A stretch of DNA of 64,000 nucleotides. It comes from an uncultured Porphyromonas sp. GTDB lineage: Bacteria; Bacteroidota; Bacteroidia; Bacteroidales; Porphyromonadaceae. The first letter of the stretch is position 1. Each line of letters starts with the position of its first letter. The translations under genes and the position numbers were made by a program. The stretch covers positions 1 to 64,000 of the forward strand of contig NZ_CAJPPN010000004.1 of the NCBI RefSeq assembly GCF_905372525.1, read 5' to 3'. Of this stretch, positions 27,819 through 36,458 are shown piece by piece. A model generated the notes under the pieces. That model had not been told where the DNA came from. It saw nothing but the letters and a program-made list of their open reading frames with translations, and ran no database searches.

Positions 27819-28550
27819 TTACTTAGTACGATGGGCTTCTCCCAAAATTTTCTTCCGTTCTTCGGGATCAGTAAGGACCTTGACTAACTCATCAACTCTT
27901 GTACAAGGGTTGTGCTTAGCGAAGTTATTGTCTGTATAATTACCTCTGAGCTTCCGTGCATGCTTAATTGCTTGGTCTTGATCTCCGTGCTGGCTAAGTA
28001 TCGTATACATGTCGGAACTCCCTTTCTCATATTTAAACTTAGGGTCATGCTTCCGTATCACTTCCTCTAAAGCCTTTATACACTCCTTTCGTCCGAGACC
28101 TGTACTCTGATACCTAAAGTGGAGCAGATACCAGAGTTCAAAGGACTCATTAGACCAAGCTACTTCGAAGCTCGCACCCGTAGCCTCTTTAATGGCTTGG
28201 TTAAAATCCTTGAAGTCATCTTTATCGAAGACTAGCCAGCAGCTGTCGAAGGGGGGTTGCTCCTTGTCTCTTATTGCCTTGGCTTCTTCCAAGAGCCTCA
28301 TCGTAGCCATACCACATCCTATAACCTTAGTCTCGGGAGAGACTCCAACAAACTCATCATTAGGCTGTTCTTGGGAGGATACTCCCTCGACAACACTATA
28401 CTTTATTGCTTGGATATCCTTGATCATAGCTTTAAAGTACAAGCACGACGACTTGGTATCCTCTGATACGATTAAGAAACGCACCCCCTTTTGGCGTCCT
28501 CCTACTTGACGGCTTCCAAAGCCTTGCTTATGCTGATGTTTTTTCCCCAT
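27819..28550 (-). CDS. RloB / AbiLii family protein (abortive infection partner)
   Basis: A 243-residue protein of the RloB-like family (PF13707 as I recall it, which includes the lactococcal AbiLii). The N-terminus VRFLIVSEDTKSSCLYF carries Glu30. About 80 residues later FDKDDF gives a D-x-D (109-111). This Glu...DxD spacing on strand ends resembles a TOPRIM metal site, so a nuclease-like effector role is plausible but inferred. Composition is more AT-rich than polA. It starts 9 bp after the ATPase stop, forming a two-gene operon. Confidence 0.82.
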   Translation of the reverse strand: MGKKHQHKQGFGSRQVGGRQKGVRFLIVSEDTKSSCLYFKAMIKDIQAIKYSVVEGVSSQEQPNDEFVGVSPETKVIGCGMATMRLLEEAKAIRDKEQPPFDSCWLVFDKDDFKDFNQAIKEATGASFEVAWSNESFELWYLLHFRYQSTGLGRKECIKALEEVIRKHDPKFKYEKGSSDMYTILSQHGDQDQAIKHARKLRGNYTDNNFAKHNPCTRVDELVKVLTDPEERKKILGEAHRTK

Positions 28551-28559
28551 ATCGACCCT

Positions 28560-29825
28560 CTAGCCCCTTGTTATCTTGATGCGAGGAATAGCTCCATATC
28601 TGCCCCTCACATACTCATCCGCGATAAGATCTGACTCCTCAAAATTATCAAACTCAATATGAGCATACAGCTGTGTCTCCTCCCTTTGGTTCTTCTCTGT
28701 AAACCAAATTTCATCACGGCGCACATAGTCTAGGTTCAGCTGGTTCGTATCATGTGTGGTGAAGACCAACTGTGCCCCTTGTTTATTAATCTTGGGATTG
28801 GTGAATAGCTGGATGATTGCTCGTGTGAGTAGAGGATGGAGCTTGGCATCCAGCTCATCAATCACAAGGAGCTCGCCTCGCTCAAGTGTACTGAATATTA
28901 AGCCTAGAAGTTCTGCTACCTTCTGCGTCCCTTCTGACTCTTGTTGCCGAAGTTCAAAAACCTCCTTCCCGCTAAGACCTCCACGGCTATCATAACGGTT
29001 GTGAGTAGACTGTACCCGTAGACCTTTTATCTCCTCTTTGAGTAGGTCACCCAGAATTTCTTGGAGCTCTTTAGGAAAATTCTCTCTCTCGATTGTCTCC
29101 TCTTCTATGGACAGGTCCCGTACCGCAACATCTATATCCTGGAGAAAGGACTTAGCTTTTTCCGCATATTCACTCTCTCTTTTGAAGAGTTCGTACGTCT
29201 TTCGCATGTATCGCTCACTATGAAGCGCTGAAGCAAAGTGGCACTGCTCAAACCAACTAATAATAGAGCCCGAAAGGTTACCCTTGAGCTGAGCCACAAG
29301 GGATAGGAAGAGCCTATTTTCATTTAGGTCTCCCTCCCTACCCTTACCCTCAGGAAAAAATCCTCCAATAGAAACACCATTCTTCCCTCGGGAGAAGAGG
29401 CGAGTATCGGCTTTCTTACCTACCCTGTAGAGCCACTCTTCTTTGATAGCCTTATCCGTAAAGCTGAAGCCATATCGATAGTGCCGCTCCTTACTTCCCT
29501 GTTTATAGAGGAATTCTATCTCAAACTCCGTTTCTTCCTCCTTAGTCTCTTCACTGAGTAAGAAGGGATCATACTCATCTAATGCATCCTCAGGATTAAG
29601 GCGTACCGATCCCCGTACCATACGCCTCATCGCTCCGAAGGCTCTGAGGATATTACTCTTTCCACTTGCGTTAGCCCCGAAGAGCAGAGCTAGAGGAAGG
29701 GCTCTAATCCCTCCCTTGCTTTCCTGCAGAGACCCTTCATGTGGGAGTCCATCCACAGCCATCAGGCTCAGCACCTGGCGATCCTTTATTGATCTATAGT
29801 TCGTTACTGCGAAGTTGAGAAGCAT
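28560..29825 (-). CDS. AAA ATPase, RloA / AbiLi type
   Basis: A 421-residue ABC/SMC-like AAA ATPase (AAA_15/21 type). The start LLNFAVTNYRSIKDRQVLSL is typical, and Walker A is GANASGKS at residues 50-57. Walker B is ELLVIDELDAKLHP near residue 315. The D/H-loop segment QLVFTTHDTNQL follows. Paired with RloB it matches the AbiL-type abortive-infection system, in which the ATPase is thought to sense infection or control the effector. Base composition is lower in GC than its neighbours, a sign of transfer. The promoter box is at 29863-29870. Confidence 0.88.
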   Translation of the reverse strand: MLLNFAVTNYRSIKDRQVLSLMAVDGLPHEGSLQESKGGIRALPLALLFGANASGKSNILRAFGAMRRMVRGSVRLNPEDALDEYDPFLLSEETKEEETEFEIEFLYKQGSKERHYRYGFSFTDKAIKEEWLYRVGKKADTRLFSRGKNGVSIGGFFPEGKGREGDLNENRLFLSLVAQLKGNLSGSIISWFEQCHFASALHSERYMRKTYELFKRESEYAEKAKSFLQDIDVAVRDLSIEEETIERENFPKELQEILGDLLKEEIKGLRVQSTHNRYDSRGGLSGKEVFELRQQESEGTQKVAELLGLIFSTLERGELLVIDELDAKLHPLLTRAIIQLFTNPKINKQGAQLVFTTHDTNQLNLDYVRRDEIWFTEKNQREETQLYAHIEFDNFEESDLIADEYVRGRYGAIPRIKITRG

Positions 29826-29862
29826 AATTCGAATATCTATCCATTATACAAATAGTACTTTA

Positions 29863-29870
29863 CAAAGATA
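29863..29870 (-). promoter_or_regulatory. -7 box (TATCTTTG) of the RloAB operon
   Basis: The minus strand reads TATCTTTG, 37 bp upstream of the ATPase start. It is probably the only strong promoter before polA and the Tricorn-like gene. Confidence 0.6.
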
Positions 29871-29908
29871 CGAAAGCCACTGCAGACCTCCCCTATATAT
29901 AAGTGTAG

Positions 29909-29951
29909 GGGGCAGTCCGTGCGTCAGAGGTCCCGACGCATGGACTGCCCC
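29909..29951 (-). terminator. hairpin downstream of the TonB receptor
   Basis: A 17-bp stem (29909-29925 with 29935-29951, one G-T) has a 9-nt loop. It lies 41 bp after the receptor stop. No T-run is seen, so termination is inferred. Confidence 0.6.
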
Positions 29952-29992
29952 TCTTGTCCCTCTAAGCGAGGGGAGGGAGGACGCTGGGCGAC

Positions 29993-32167
29993 CTAGAAGC
30001 GGTAGCCGAGCGAGAGGGTGATCATCCGCCCATTACCCTGCGTATACTCCGCATCACGTGCTACGAGCTGGGACTGGATGGGGTAATAGGAGGTGTTCAG
30101 GAGGTTCTCCACCCCGAGTCCAAGGGTGAAGGCCCCGAGGCGATAGTTTCCCTGAAGCGAGAGTAGGGTGATGGGCTTCACGGGGCCTTCACCCTCCTCG
30201 TACTGGCTCACCCCGGTCGCCGGGTTGGTCGTAGGGGCAAAGCGGTCACGGCTCCCCGTGTGCAGGGCGAAGAGGCGTAGGGCAAGGTCCTTGAGGGGAC
30301 GGTAGCTCACATGGGCAGTGACCTTGAGGGGCGGGATAGACTGCCCCGACATATAGCCTCGCCAGGAGCCATCGGGGAGCTGCTTGCGTCCCTCTAGGGC
30401 TGCGAAGGAGGCACCGAGGGAGAGGCGAGGGCTGAGGGTAGCCTCGGCACTCAGCTCTACCCCATAGACACGCTGTGGGGAGCGGTCTACGACCCAGAAG
30501 CCACTCTGACTCTTGAGGTCGCTCCCTAGAGCAGCGTAGGTGTAGTAGACAGCCCCCTGTAGGTCTAGTCGTGTCCCCGAGCCAAAGAGCTCCTCGAGGG
30601 GCGAGTAGAAGCCCACCTCGTAGTTGTGCGTCCGTACGGGGTCGGTCTCTATCTTGGAGAGGACATCCGCCTTGGCAGCACGGAGGGTACGTCCGAGGTC
30701 ATAGATGGAGAAGCCCTGAGAGTAGGAGACGAAGGGCTGGAAGGCTCTCAGCGCATTGTAGGTTGCCCCGACATTGAGTGAGAGGTTGCGGTAGCGTAGC
30801 GTTCCCGAGGCCACTTGTACGAGGGGGTCGGTCTTCTTGTTTCTCAGGACGGTATAGTTGGGGACGTGGACGTCGATCCAGTCATAGCGAGCACCCGCCT
30901 TGAGGGTAAGGTGGTCGTAGAGGGTTGCCTTGGTCTGCACGAAGGGGGCATAGCTCACCGAGGTCATCTTGGGCACCCAGTAGCGACCATCCACCAGAGG
31001 CTGGCTCGTCTCATCCAGCTGTAGGTCTGCCCCATAGAGTAGGTGTAGGCTGAGGATGCTCGAGGGACTGAGGCGGGAGAGGAGCTGTGCCCGTGCTCCC
31101 CCTTGCAGCGCTTCGATCATCGCCTGTCCACTGGTCTCCTCCCAGCGGGGGCTACGTGGGTTGTGCTTGCGGTAGTCGGTCACAGCCTTGATGCCTCGGC
31201 CGAAGAGCGAGACCTCTAGGTCGGTGTGGGCGAAGAGCTCACGAGAGGTCAGCTTGAGGTAGGCATTGTGGTTGTAGGGGAGCCCCTCTGGGATCGCCTC
31301 CTTGGGCTGTGTCCCAGGGACACCGATGCGAGGGGAAACGAGGTACTTACCCCCTGAGGCTACTAGCGGGCTCTCCTGCTGCGTACGGAAGAAGTTGTAC
31401 ATCAGCTCCAGCTGCGTCCGCTCCCCGAGGCTGTAGCCGAGCTTCACGAGGGCGTTGATCGAACGGGTGTCTCCGAGTCCATAGCGAGGAGAGAGGTAGA
31501 CACCATCCGCCCCTATCGCCGAGCCCGTCTGCTGATAGAGCCCATCGACGAGGTAGCTCAGGCGCCCCACCTGCCCGTAGAACTGCTGGGAGAGGCGGTA
31601 GCCCGAGGTCTTCTGCGAGCGTCTGAAGTAGTCGTGATCGGTGTAGCTGAGCTGGGTCTGCCCCCCGATGGGGCGCTGCTCACGGCTCTGCTTGGTGATG
31701 ATATTGATGATCCCGCCATTGGCTCCGTTACCGAAGATAGCGGTAGCTCCCTTGATGACCTCGATACGCTCCACCGCTGCGGGGTCTATCGTCCTGAGGT
31801 CTCGGCTCGTAGCACGAAGGGGGGTAGACTGGGGGATCCCGTCGATGAGCACGAGGATACTACGCCCACGCAGGGTGTTGTAGCGCTCATTCACATTGTT
31901 CCCCGTAGGGGGGACTCCTGGGACAAAGTACCCGACGATCGCCTGCATGTCGGGCAGGATCTGGCTCATCTCTCGGATGTCTCGTGCCGGGATGATGGTG
32001 ATGCTGGCGGCAGAGCGCTGCTTGATCTCGGGCATACGTGCCCCGACGACCACCACACTCTGGAGCTCATGCTCGACATCCCGTGCCGGGAGTGTGTCAG
32101 CCCTCTGCGACAGGGCGACGAGGCTCTGGCTACAGAGCGTGAGGGTAAGGAGTAACTTTCGATGCAT
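29993..32167 (-). CDS. TonB-dependent receptor (siderophore/metal-complex type)
   Basis: A 724-residue outer-membrane receptor without the CarboxypepD_reg extension. The signal peptide ends near LSQ (about residue 21). A TonB-box-like SVVVVGAR (about 37-44) precedes the plug (about 50-170) with RGRSILVLIDGIPQ and ERIEVIKGATAIFGNGANGG. The barrel ends with the classic C-terminal Phe (MITLSLGYRF). The plug type is that of iron-siderophore receptors. No biosynthesis or ABC partner is adjacent, so the ligand is open. The probable promoter box is at 32257-32264. Confidence 0.9.
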   Translation of the reverse strand: MHRKLLLTLTLCSQSLVALSQRADTLPARDVEHELQSVVVVGARMPEIKQRSAASITIIPARDIREMSQILPDMQAIVGYFVPGVPPTGNNVNERYNTLRGRSILVLIDGIPQSTPLRATSRDLRTIDPAAVERIEVIKGATAIFGNGANGGIINIITKQSREQRPIGGQTQLSYTDHDYFRRSQKTSGYRLSQQFYGQVGRLSYLVDGLYQQTGSAIGADGVYLSPRYGLGDTRSINALVKLGYSLGERTQLELMYNFFRTQQESPLVASGGKYLVSPRIGVPGTQPKEAIPEGLPYNHNAYLKLTSRELFAHTDLEVSLFGRGIKAVTDYRKHNPRSPRWEETSGQAMIEALQGGARAQLLSRLSPSSILSLHLLYGADLQLDETSQPLVDGRYWVPKMTSVSYAPFVQTKATLYDHLTLKAGARYDWIDVHVPNYTVLRNKKTDPLVQVASGTLRYRNLSLNVGATYNALRAFQPFVSYSQGFSIYDLGRTLRAAKADVLSKIETDPVRTHNYEVGFYSPLEELFGSGTRLDLQGAVYYTYAALGSDLKSQSGFWVVDRSPQRVYGVELSAEATLSPRLSLGASFAALEGRKQLPDGSWRGYMSGQSIPPLKVTAHVSYRPLKDLALRLFALHTGSRDRFAPTTNPATGVSQYEEGEGPVKPITLLSLQGNYRLGAFTLGLGVENLLNTSYYPIQSQLVARDAEYTQGNGRMITLSLGYRF

Positions 32168-32256
32168 TCTTATTCTTACTTATTGAGTATACCTATTGAC
32201 CTCATAAAGGCTGGGATAGAGGCCTATCCAGCCCTCTGGAGAGGCTTTGGAATGTG

Positions 32257-32264
32257 CAAAAGTA
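32257..32264 (-). promoter_or_regulatory. -7 box (TACTTTTG) of the TonB receptor
   Basis: The minus strand reads TACTTTTG (TAnnTTTG form), 90 bp upstream of the receptor start. Confidence 0.5.
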
Positions 32265-32605
32265 CGTTATTTGCGAGCTCAAAGCCTCGCTCCTATTAAA
32301 AATCACTATACATAGGTAGTCCCCTCGTACGCTCCTTGCCTCGGGTTAGCCTCTGGGCTCTGCCTCTTGCCCCCTTCACCTGCTCTCTCCCTTCCCCGTG
32401 GTCATACCCCCTACAACTCCCCCCTACGCTCCTTCGTCCCAGCCACGGTCAGCATCTTTCCCTCCACGAGGTTCACAGGCCTTGCCCCCCATTGAGTAGG
32501 GGGCGGTGCAGGGTAGAGCCTTAGGGCTATTTAAGCATATCAGATCGCCAAGACCTTTGTTAAATAATTTATTATATTCCAAGAGGATAAGTATTAAAAA
32601 ACCAC

Positions 32606-32613
32606 TATCTTTG
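32606..32613 (+). promoter_or_regulatory. -7 box (TATCTTTG) of the cytolysin-like operon
   Basis: TATCTTTG lies 53 bp upstream of the first lipoprotein start, within an AT-rich stretch. Confidence 0.6.
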
Positions 32614-32666
32614 TGCTAGAGAACACTACACCCTGGGATTAGTACATCTAATTTAAGTTGTAAGGT

Positions 32667-34481
32667 ATGTATACACGACTATTTTATTCTCGACTTATGT
32701 ACCTTCTCTTAGCTCTCAGCTGCATCCCCCTTGGGTGCAAGCATCAAGAGCCCAACAATGGTACAAAGCACGAGGATCCCCACACCTACAGCCCCCGAGA
32801 GCGATCGGTCGACTCCGTCCTCGCCCTCGGAGGAGAGCTCTATCAAGGAGAGCTACTGCCCTTCCGACCGATCGAGCGATGCACCGATGACCTAGAGGGA
32901 GGTCGGCCTATCATCTGCCACAAGAAGGCAGGAAGTCCAGATGTCCTCACCGAAGGATACTACAAGCAGGTCACCCGGAGATTCAACTACGATGGTTATT
33001 GCCTCCACAATGACTACACCGCTACACTGAGCCCAGCCATAGTATGGCCAGGTAATCTCATCTACACAAACTCTCTAACAACAAACCAACTCCAAGATCT
33101 CCCCGAACTCAATCCGTACCGTGCTCCGGGGCGTATTACCCTGGCCGTCGTCAACGGGGATAAAGATCTGAGTCGTACCCTAACAGACTATAGCTACTCA
33201 GAGGTCATCAAGCAGATCAACGATCTCATCGGATCACGTCGAGAGGAATTCCCTGCTGACCTCACCTACAGCATCCACACAGTACGTACTCTGGCTGAAG
33301 CCTCCTATCACTTACGCATCCCCGAGGATCAGCTAAAGCACGACGACCGGTATCGGGCATTCAAGGATATCTCTTGGCAAAAGAATACCTTCAAAGCTGT
33401 CATCAACTTCTCCCAAAACTTCTTCACACTCATCCATAACACCCCTGAGGGTGGCGCTCGCCTCTTCAACGAGCGTATGACGGCCGATGTCCTGAAGAAA
33501 TATGTGAAGAAGGGATCCTCCCTATCCTATCTCTCTAGTGTGACCTACGGCCGACGCTTCATGGCCGTCATAGAAGAGACCCAGCGCACCTATAAGCAGC
33601 CAGAGCATCTCGCTCAGGCTATCGAACATGCTCTACCCCGAGGTAAGGCCGGGGGAGGTAGTTCCAGCTCTACCCCCACCCAGCCCCTACGTAACGTGAA
33701 GATCTACCTCTACCTCGTAGGAGGAAAGGACATCTTCACCACAGAGGTGAGCTCCATCCCAACACTCCAAGAACTAAACGAATTCTTAATCGCTACAGCA
33801 AAAGGAAAGAACACACGCTATGCTGTCCCCGTCTCTTGCACTGCGAAGTACCTCCATGGTAGTATGAAGGTAGTCTCTATCCCTAGGCGAATTCAGAGCT
33901 CATACTCATTCACAGACTATGTCCCCTATGAGGATAATAACAAGATCACACTCTCTGGACTACGACTAGTGGTGCACGCAATAGACAAGTCTCCCGCAGC
34001 AGGGAACTTTCCGTACTTCCACGAATGGAGCTGCCAGATCGGGCAAGTAGGCCTAGCCTATAGTCTGGATGGAGTGAACGAGACCCGTACCATCATACAC
34101 TCGGGGGCTAAGCTCTCCGACCCCAGAGACGACCTATCCATCTCCATCCCGAACCAGACGCTGCCCAAGTTCGGAGTTGCTCCGAAGGGCTACATCAGGC
34201 TTGACTTCCAAGGACAATACACTGTATCTCGCAAGACGGGGAAAAACTTCCCCATCGGGACAAAGTATACGAAACCCACGACGCGGAGCTTCTATCGATG
34301 CCTATTCCTAAGGTATGATACACGAAGTCACAAGTGGTACACCGATCCTGACCAGATCGTCGAGGGGGATGTACCCTTCCACTCACTCTACCAGTTCCTC
34401 GCTGAGCAGTATGGACGTGTGGAGATCAGGCTCCATTACCATGCTAGCTCAGAGGGCACAGGCGCACTCCAGCGTGACTAG
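32667..34481 (+). CDS. cholesterol-dependent-cytolysin-like lipoprotein 1
   Basis: A 604-residue lipoprotein (lipobox PLGC, Cys at residue 24; an in-frame Met at residue 11 is an alternative start). The body resembles thiol-activated cytolysins (PF01289, CDC domains 1-3): an early VWPGNLIYTNSL, YSEVIKQINDLIG, and NFFTLIHNTPEGGARLF. Most telling is LSYLSSVTYGRRFMAVIEET at about 285-305, which matches the CDC SSVAYGR core. KIYLYLVGGKD near 345 corresponds to the CDC VILGGD segment. The cholesterol-binding undecapeptide ECTGLAWEWWR is absent, and the C-terminal 150 residues look unlike CDC domain 4. A tandem homologue follows 41 bp downstream. A pore-forming weapon at the cell surface is inferred. 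Confidence 0.8.
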   Translation: MYTRLFYSRLMYLLLALSCIPLGCKHQEPNNGTKHEDPHTYSPRERSVDSVLALGGELYQGELLPFRPIERCTDDLEGGRPIICHKKAGSPDVLTEGYYKQVTRRFNYDGYCLHNDYTATLSPAIVWPGNLIYTNSLTTNQLQDLPELNPYRAPGRITLAVVNGDKDLSRTLTDYSYSEVIKQINDLIGSRREEFPADLTYSIHTVRTLAEASYHLRIPEDQLKHDDRYRAFKDISWQKNTFKAVINFSQNFFTLIHNTPEGGARLFNERMTADVLKKYVKKGSSLSYLSSVTYGRRFMAVIEETQRTYKQPEHLAQAIEHALPRGKAGGGSSSSTPTQPLRNVKIYLYLVGGKDIFTTEVSSIPTLQELNEFLIATAKGKNTRYAVPVSCTAKYLHGSMKVVSIPRRIQSSYSFTDYVPYEDNNKITLSGLRLVVHAIDKSPAAGNFPYFHEWSCQIGQVGLAYSLDGVNETRTIIHSGAKLSDPRDDLSISIPNQTLPKFGVAPKGYIRLDFQGQYTVSRKTGKNFPIGTKYTKPTTRSFYRCLFLRYDTRSHKWYTDPDQIVEGDVPFHSLYQFLAEQYGRVEIRLHYHASSEGTGALQRD

Positions 34482-34522
34482 CCCCTTCTCATCTCACTAA
34501 CACCCCAAAACAACCCACTATT

Positions 34523-36325
34523 ATGACACCACTATATCGCTCCACCATCGCTCTCCTGGGACTTTGCCTCCTAGGCTTCTCCTGTAAGAAAGACATCCCT
34601 GGAGGCGGGGGGAAGAATCCAGACGAGCCACAGAACATCCGTGAGGTAGCCAGCCTCATCGAGTCGGCAGGCCGCCTCCCCCAAGCTCCACGAGCCAAAC
34701 TCGAACTCGTCCAGGCCAAGGAGTCTGCAAGATCCTACGCTGGGATAAGGAAGCTCGACTACTCTGATCTCGCCCAAGAGTCAGATAAGATCACCACGGA
34801 GCAGCAATACGACTATATCGGTACCTCCGATGAGTTTGCCCTCCTTGACCCCTGGGCAACGATTACGTGGCCAGGGTGTCTCATCCAGGGAGGATCACTG
34901 CGGGGAAACAATATCCCCACCGCTATCCCGCTCTACACCAAGCGCAAATCTGGGCGCATCCTCCTACAGATCGTCTCTGGAGCTGACCCTAGGCTCACAG
35001 GAGAGAACAAAGAGGGAGCCTGGGCTGAGGATGTAGAGGTAATGAACGAGGGCAATGTGCTCCAGGCTCAGAACAACCTCATCCGCCGCTGGCGAGAAAG
35101 TGGAGTGCCTGCCAGCACCTCCTATAAGCTAGAGGTCGTACACAGCCTCAAGGAGATAGCTATCGCCGCCGGGCTGGACATCAATAAGTCGTTCCTCAAG
35201 CTCAACGCGGCCTTCGGGTCACAGTTCAGCGAGGAAAAGCGCTATGTCCTCGTGAAGCTCTATCAGCGCTTCTATACGCTGAGCTATCAGGATCCTGAGG
35301 GCTTCACAGGGGTCTTCAAGGACAATATCCAGCGGAGCGACCTCGCCCCATATACAGGCCCAGGGAACCCGATCTGCTATGTCTCCTCCGTCTCCTATGG
35401 CCGTATTTACTACCTACTCTATGAGAGTGACTACGCCGAGGATCAGCTCATGGCCTCCCTCAATGCCACCTTCTCCTCCATCAGTATCTCAGCCAGCACC
35501 CGCCGTAGCGAGATCGTCTCTAAGTGTCGGGTGCACATGATCCAGAGAGGTGGGGATGCAGAGGCTGGCCTCAAGGGTGCTTTGGATCCCCAGCGCGTAG
35601 CCGACTTCATCGAGAAGGGAGCTATCCCCTCGCCACAGAATGTCGGGGCTCCGATCGCCTTCACCATCAAGCACCTCTACGATGCAAGCCCGGTACAGAT
35701 GACGACGACGACAAACTTCTCCTATAGAAAGACGCAGTTCGTCCCCAAGTCTAAGACCAATGCGGTCACCGTACTTCTACGTAACATTACGATCACACCT
35801 ACAGTGAATAGGAAATGGACGGTCTCGAACCTTGCATATGTCAAGCTAAAGAAGGCCATTGCAGTCTTCTCCGGGAAGATTAAGCCCAAGAGTCGTCCTG
35901 CTGAGGAGTACAAGATCCTAGCTCCTGATGAGTTAATAGACAAAGCTTTTGCCCTACGAGGACCTATCTTCATCAATACCTACCAGGGTGGAGCCGTCCG
36001 CTGCGGCTTCGATGAGGAGGATCGCTACGATCGTGTCGTCCTGCGTGTCCTGCTAGAGGTACGACCAGAGACTTTCCATAATGGGGTCATCTGGGGGATC
36101 TTTGGGGATCGAAAAGGAGAGGGTCCGACCAATATCGAGTTCGTCCAAGAATTTGAGTACGAAAAGGGGGGCTGGCATGCTCTTCCCCCAACGAGATACT
36201 TCACCTCCGACGACTTCAATACGCTACACACCAATATGGACATTGAGAAGATCGGCTTCGATATCGACGTGAACTACTCCTTCTACGTCGATAACATCCG
36301 AGCTGTCCCCGCTAAGAGGAAGTAG
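34523..36325 (+). CDS. cholesterol-dependent-cytolysin-like lipoprotein 2
   Basis: A 600-residue lipoprotein (lipobox GFSC, Cys at residue 21) and divergent tandem homologue of the preceding protein. CDC-type landmarks are: ITWPGCLIQGGSL, FYTLSYQDPEGFTGVF, CYVSSVSYGRIYYLLYES at about 284-300, and MIQRGGDAEAGLKGAL with VADFIEKGAI at about 340-370. The last pair parallels the CDC GGD...LI(Q/E)(E/K)G stretch. The SSVxYGR core is at the same residue number as in protein 1, so both share domains 1-3. No undecapeptide is present, and the C-terminal domain differs from CDC domain 4. The two could form a hetero-oligomeric pore, as in reported two-component CDC-like systems; this is inference. Confidence 0.82.
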   Translation: MTPLYRSTIALLGLCLLGFSCKKDIPGGGGKNPDEPQNIREVASLIESAGRLPQAPRAKLELVQAKESARSYAGIRKLDYSDLAQESDKITTEQQYDYIGTSDEFALLDPWATITWPGCLIQGGSLRGNNIPTAIPLYTKRKSGRILLQIVSGADPRLTGENKEGAWAEDVEVMNEGNVLQAQNNLIRRWRESGVPASTSYKLEVVHSLKEIAIAAGLDINKSFLKLNAAFGSQFSEEKRYVLVKLYQRFYTLSYQDPEGFTGVFKDNIQRSDLAPYTGPGNPICYVSSVSYGRIYYLLYESDYAEDQLMASLNATFSSISISASTRRSEIVSKCRVHMIQRGGDAEAGLKGALDPQRVADFIEKGAIPSPQNVGAPIAFTIKHLYDASPVQMTTTTNFSYRKTQFVPKSKTNAVTVLLRNITITPTVNRKWTVSNLAYVKLKKAIAVFSGKIKPKSRPAEEYKILAPDELIDKAFALRGPIFINTYQGGAVRCGFDEEDRYDRVVLRVLLEVRPETFHNGVIWGIFGDRKGEGPTNIEFVQEFEYEKGGWHALPPTRYFTSDDFNTLHTNMDIEKIGFDIDVNYSFYVDNIRAVPAKRK

Positions 36326-36458
36326 CCTACCGACTCGCCTAGAGCCTCCCCTCAAAAAGGCACCCCTAGGGCTCTAGGAGACGCATCTGAGAGAGGGGGT
36401 AGGAGACCTCACTCCGCCCCCTCTCTACTACTAGATAAAGCAAAGACTAGAGACCATC

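Larger units (their letters stand above)
32168..32666. other. divergent intergenic region
   Basis: It separates the TonB receptor (minus) from the cytolysin-like operon (plus) and holds a promoter box for each. The block at about 32330-32520 is C-rich with no gene I can support. The last 140 bp before 32667 are strongly AT-rich. Confidence 0.5.

Noticed and set aside
29909..29951. GACGCATG word resembling the MITE end
   Set aside because: It is part of a 17-bp hairpin behind the TonB receptor; no second MITE end or iterons are nearby.
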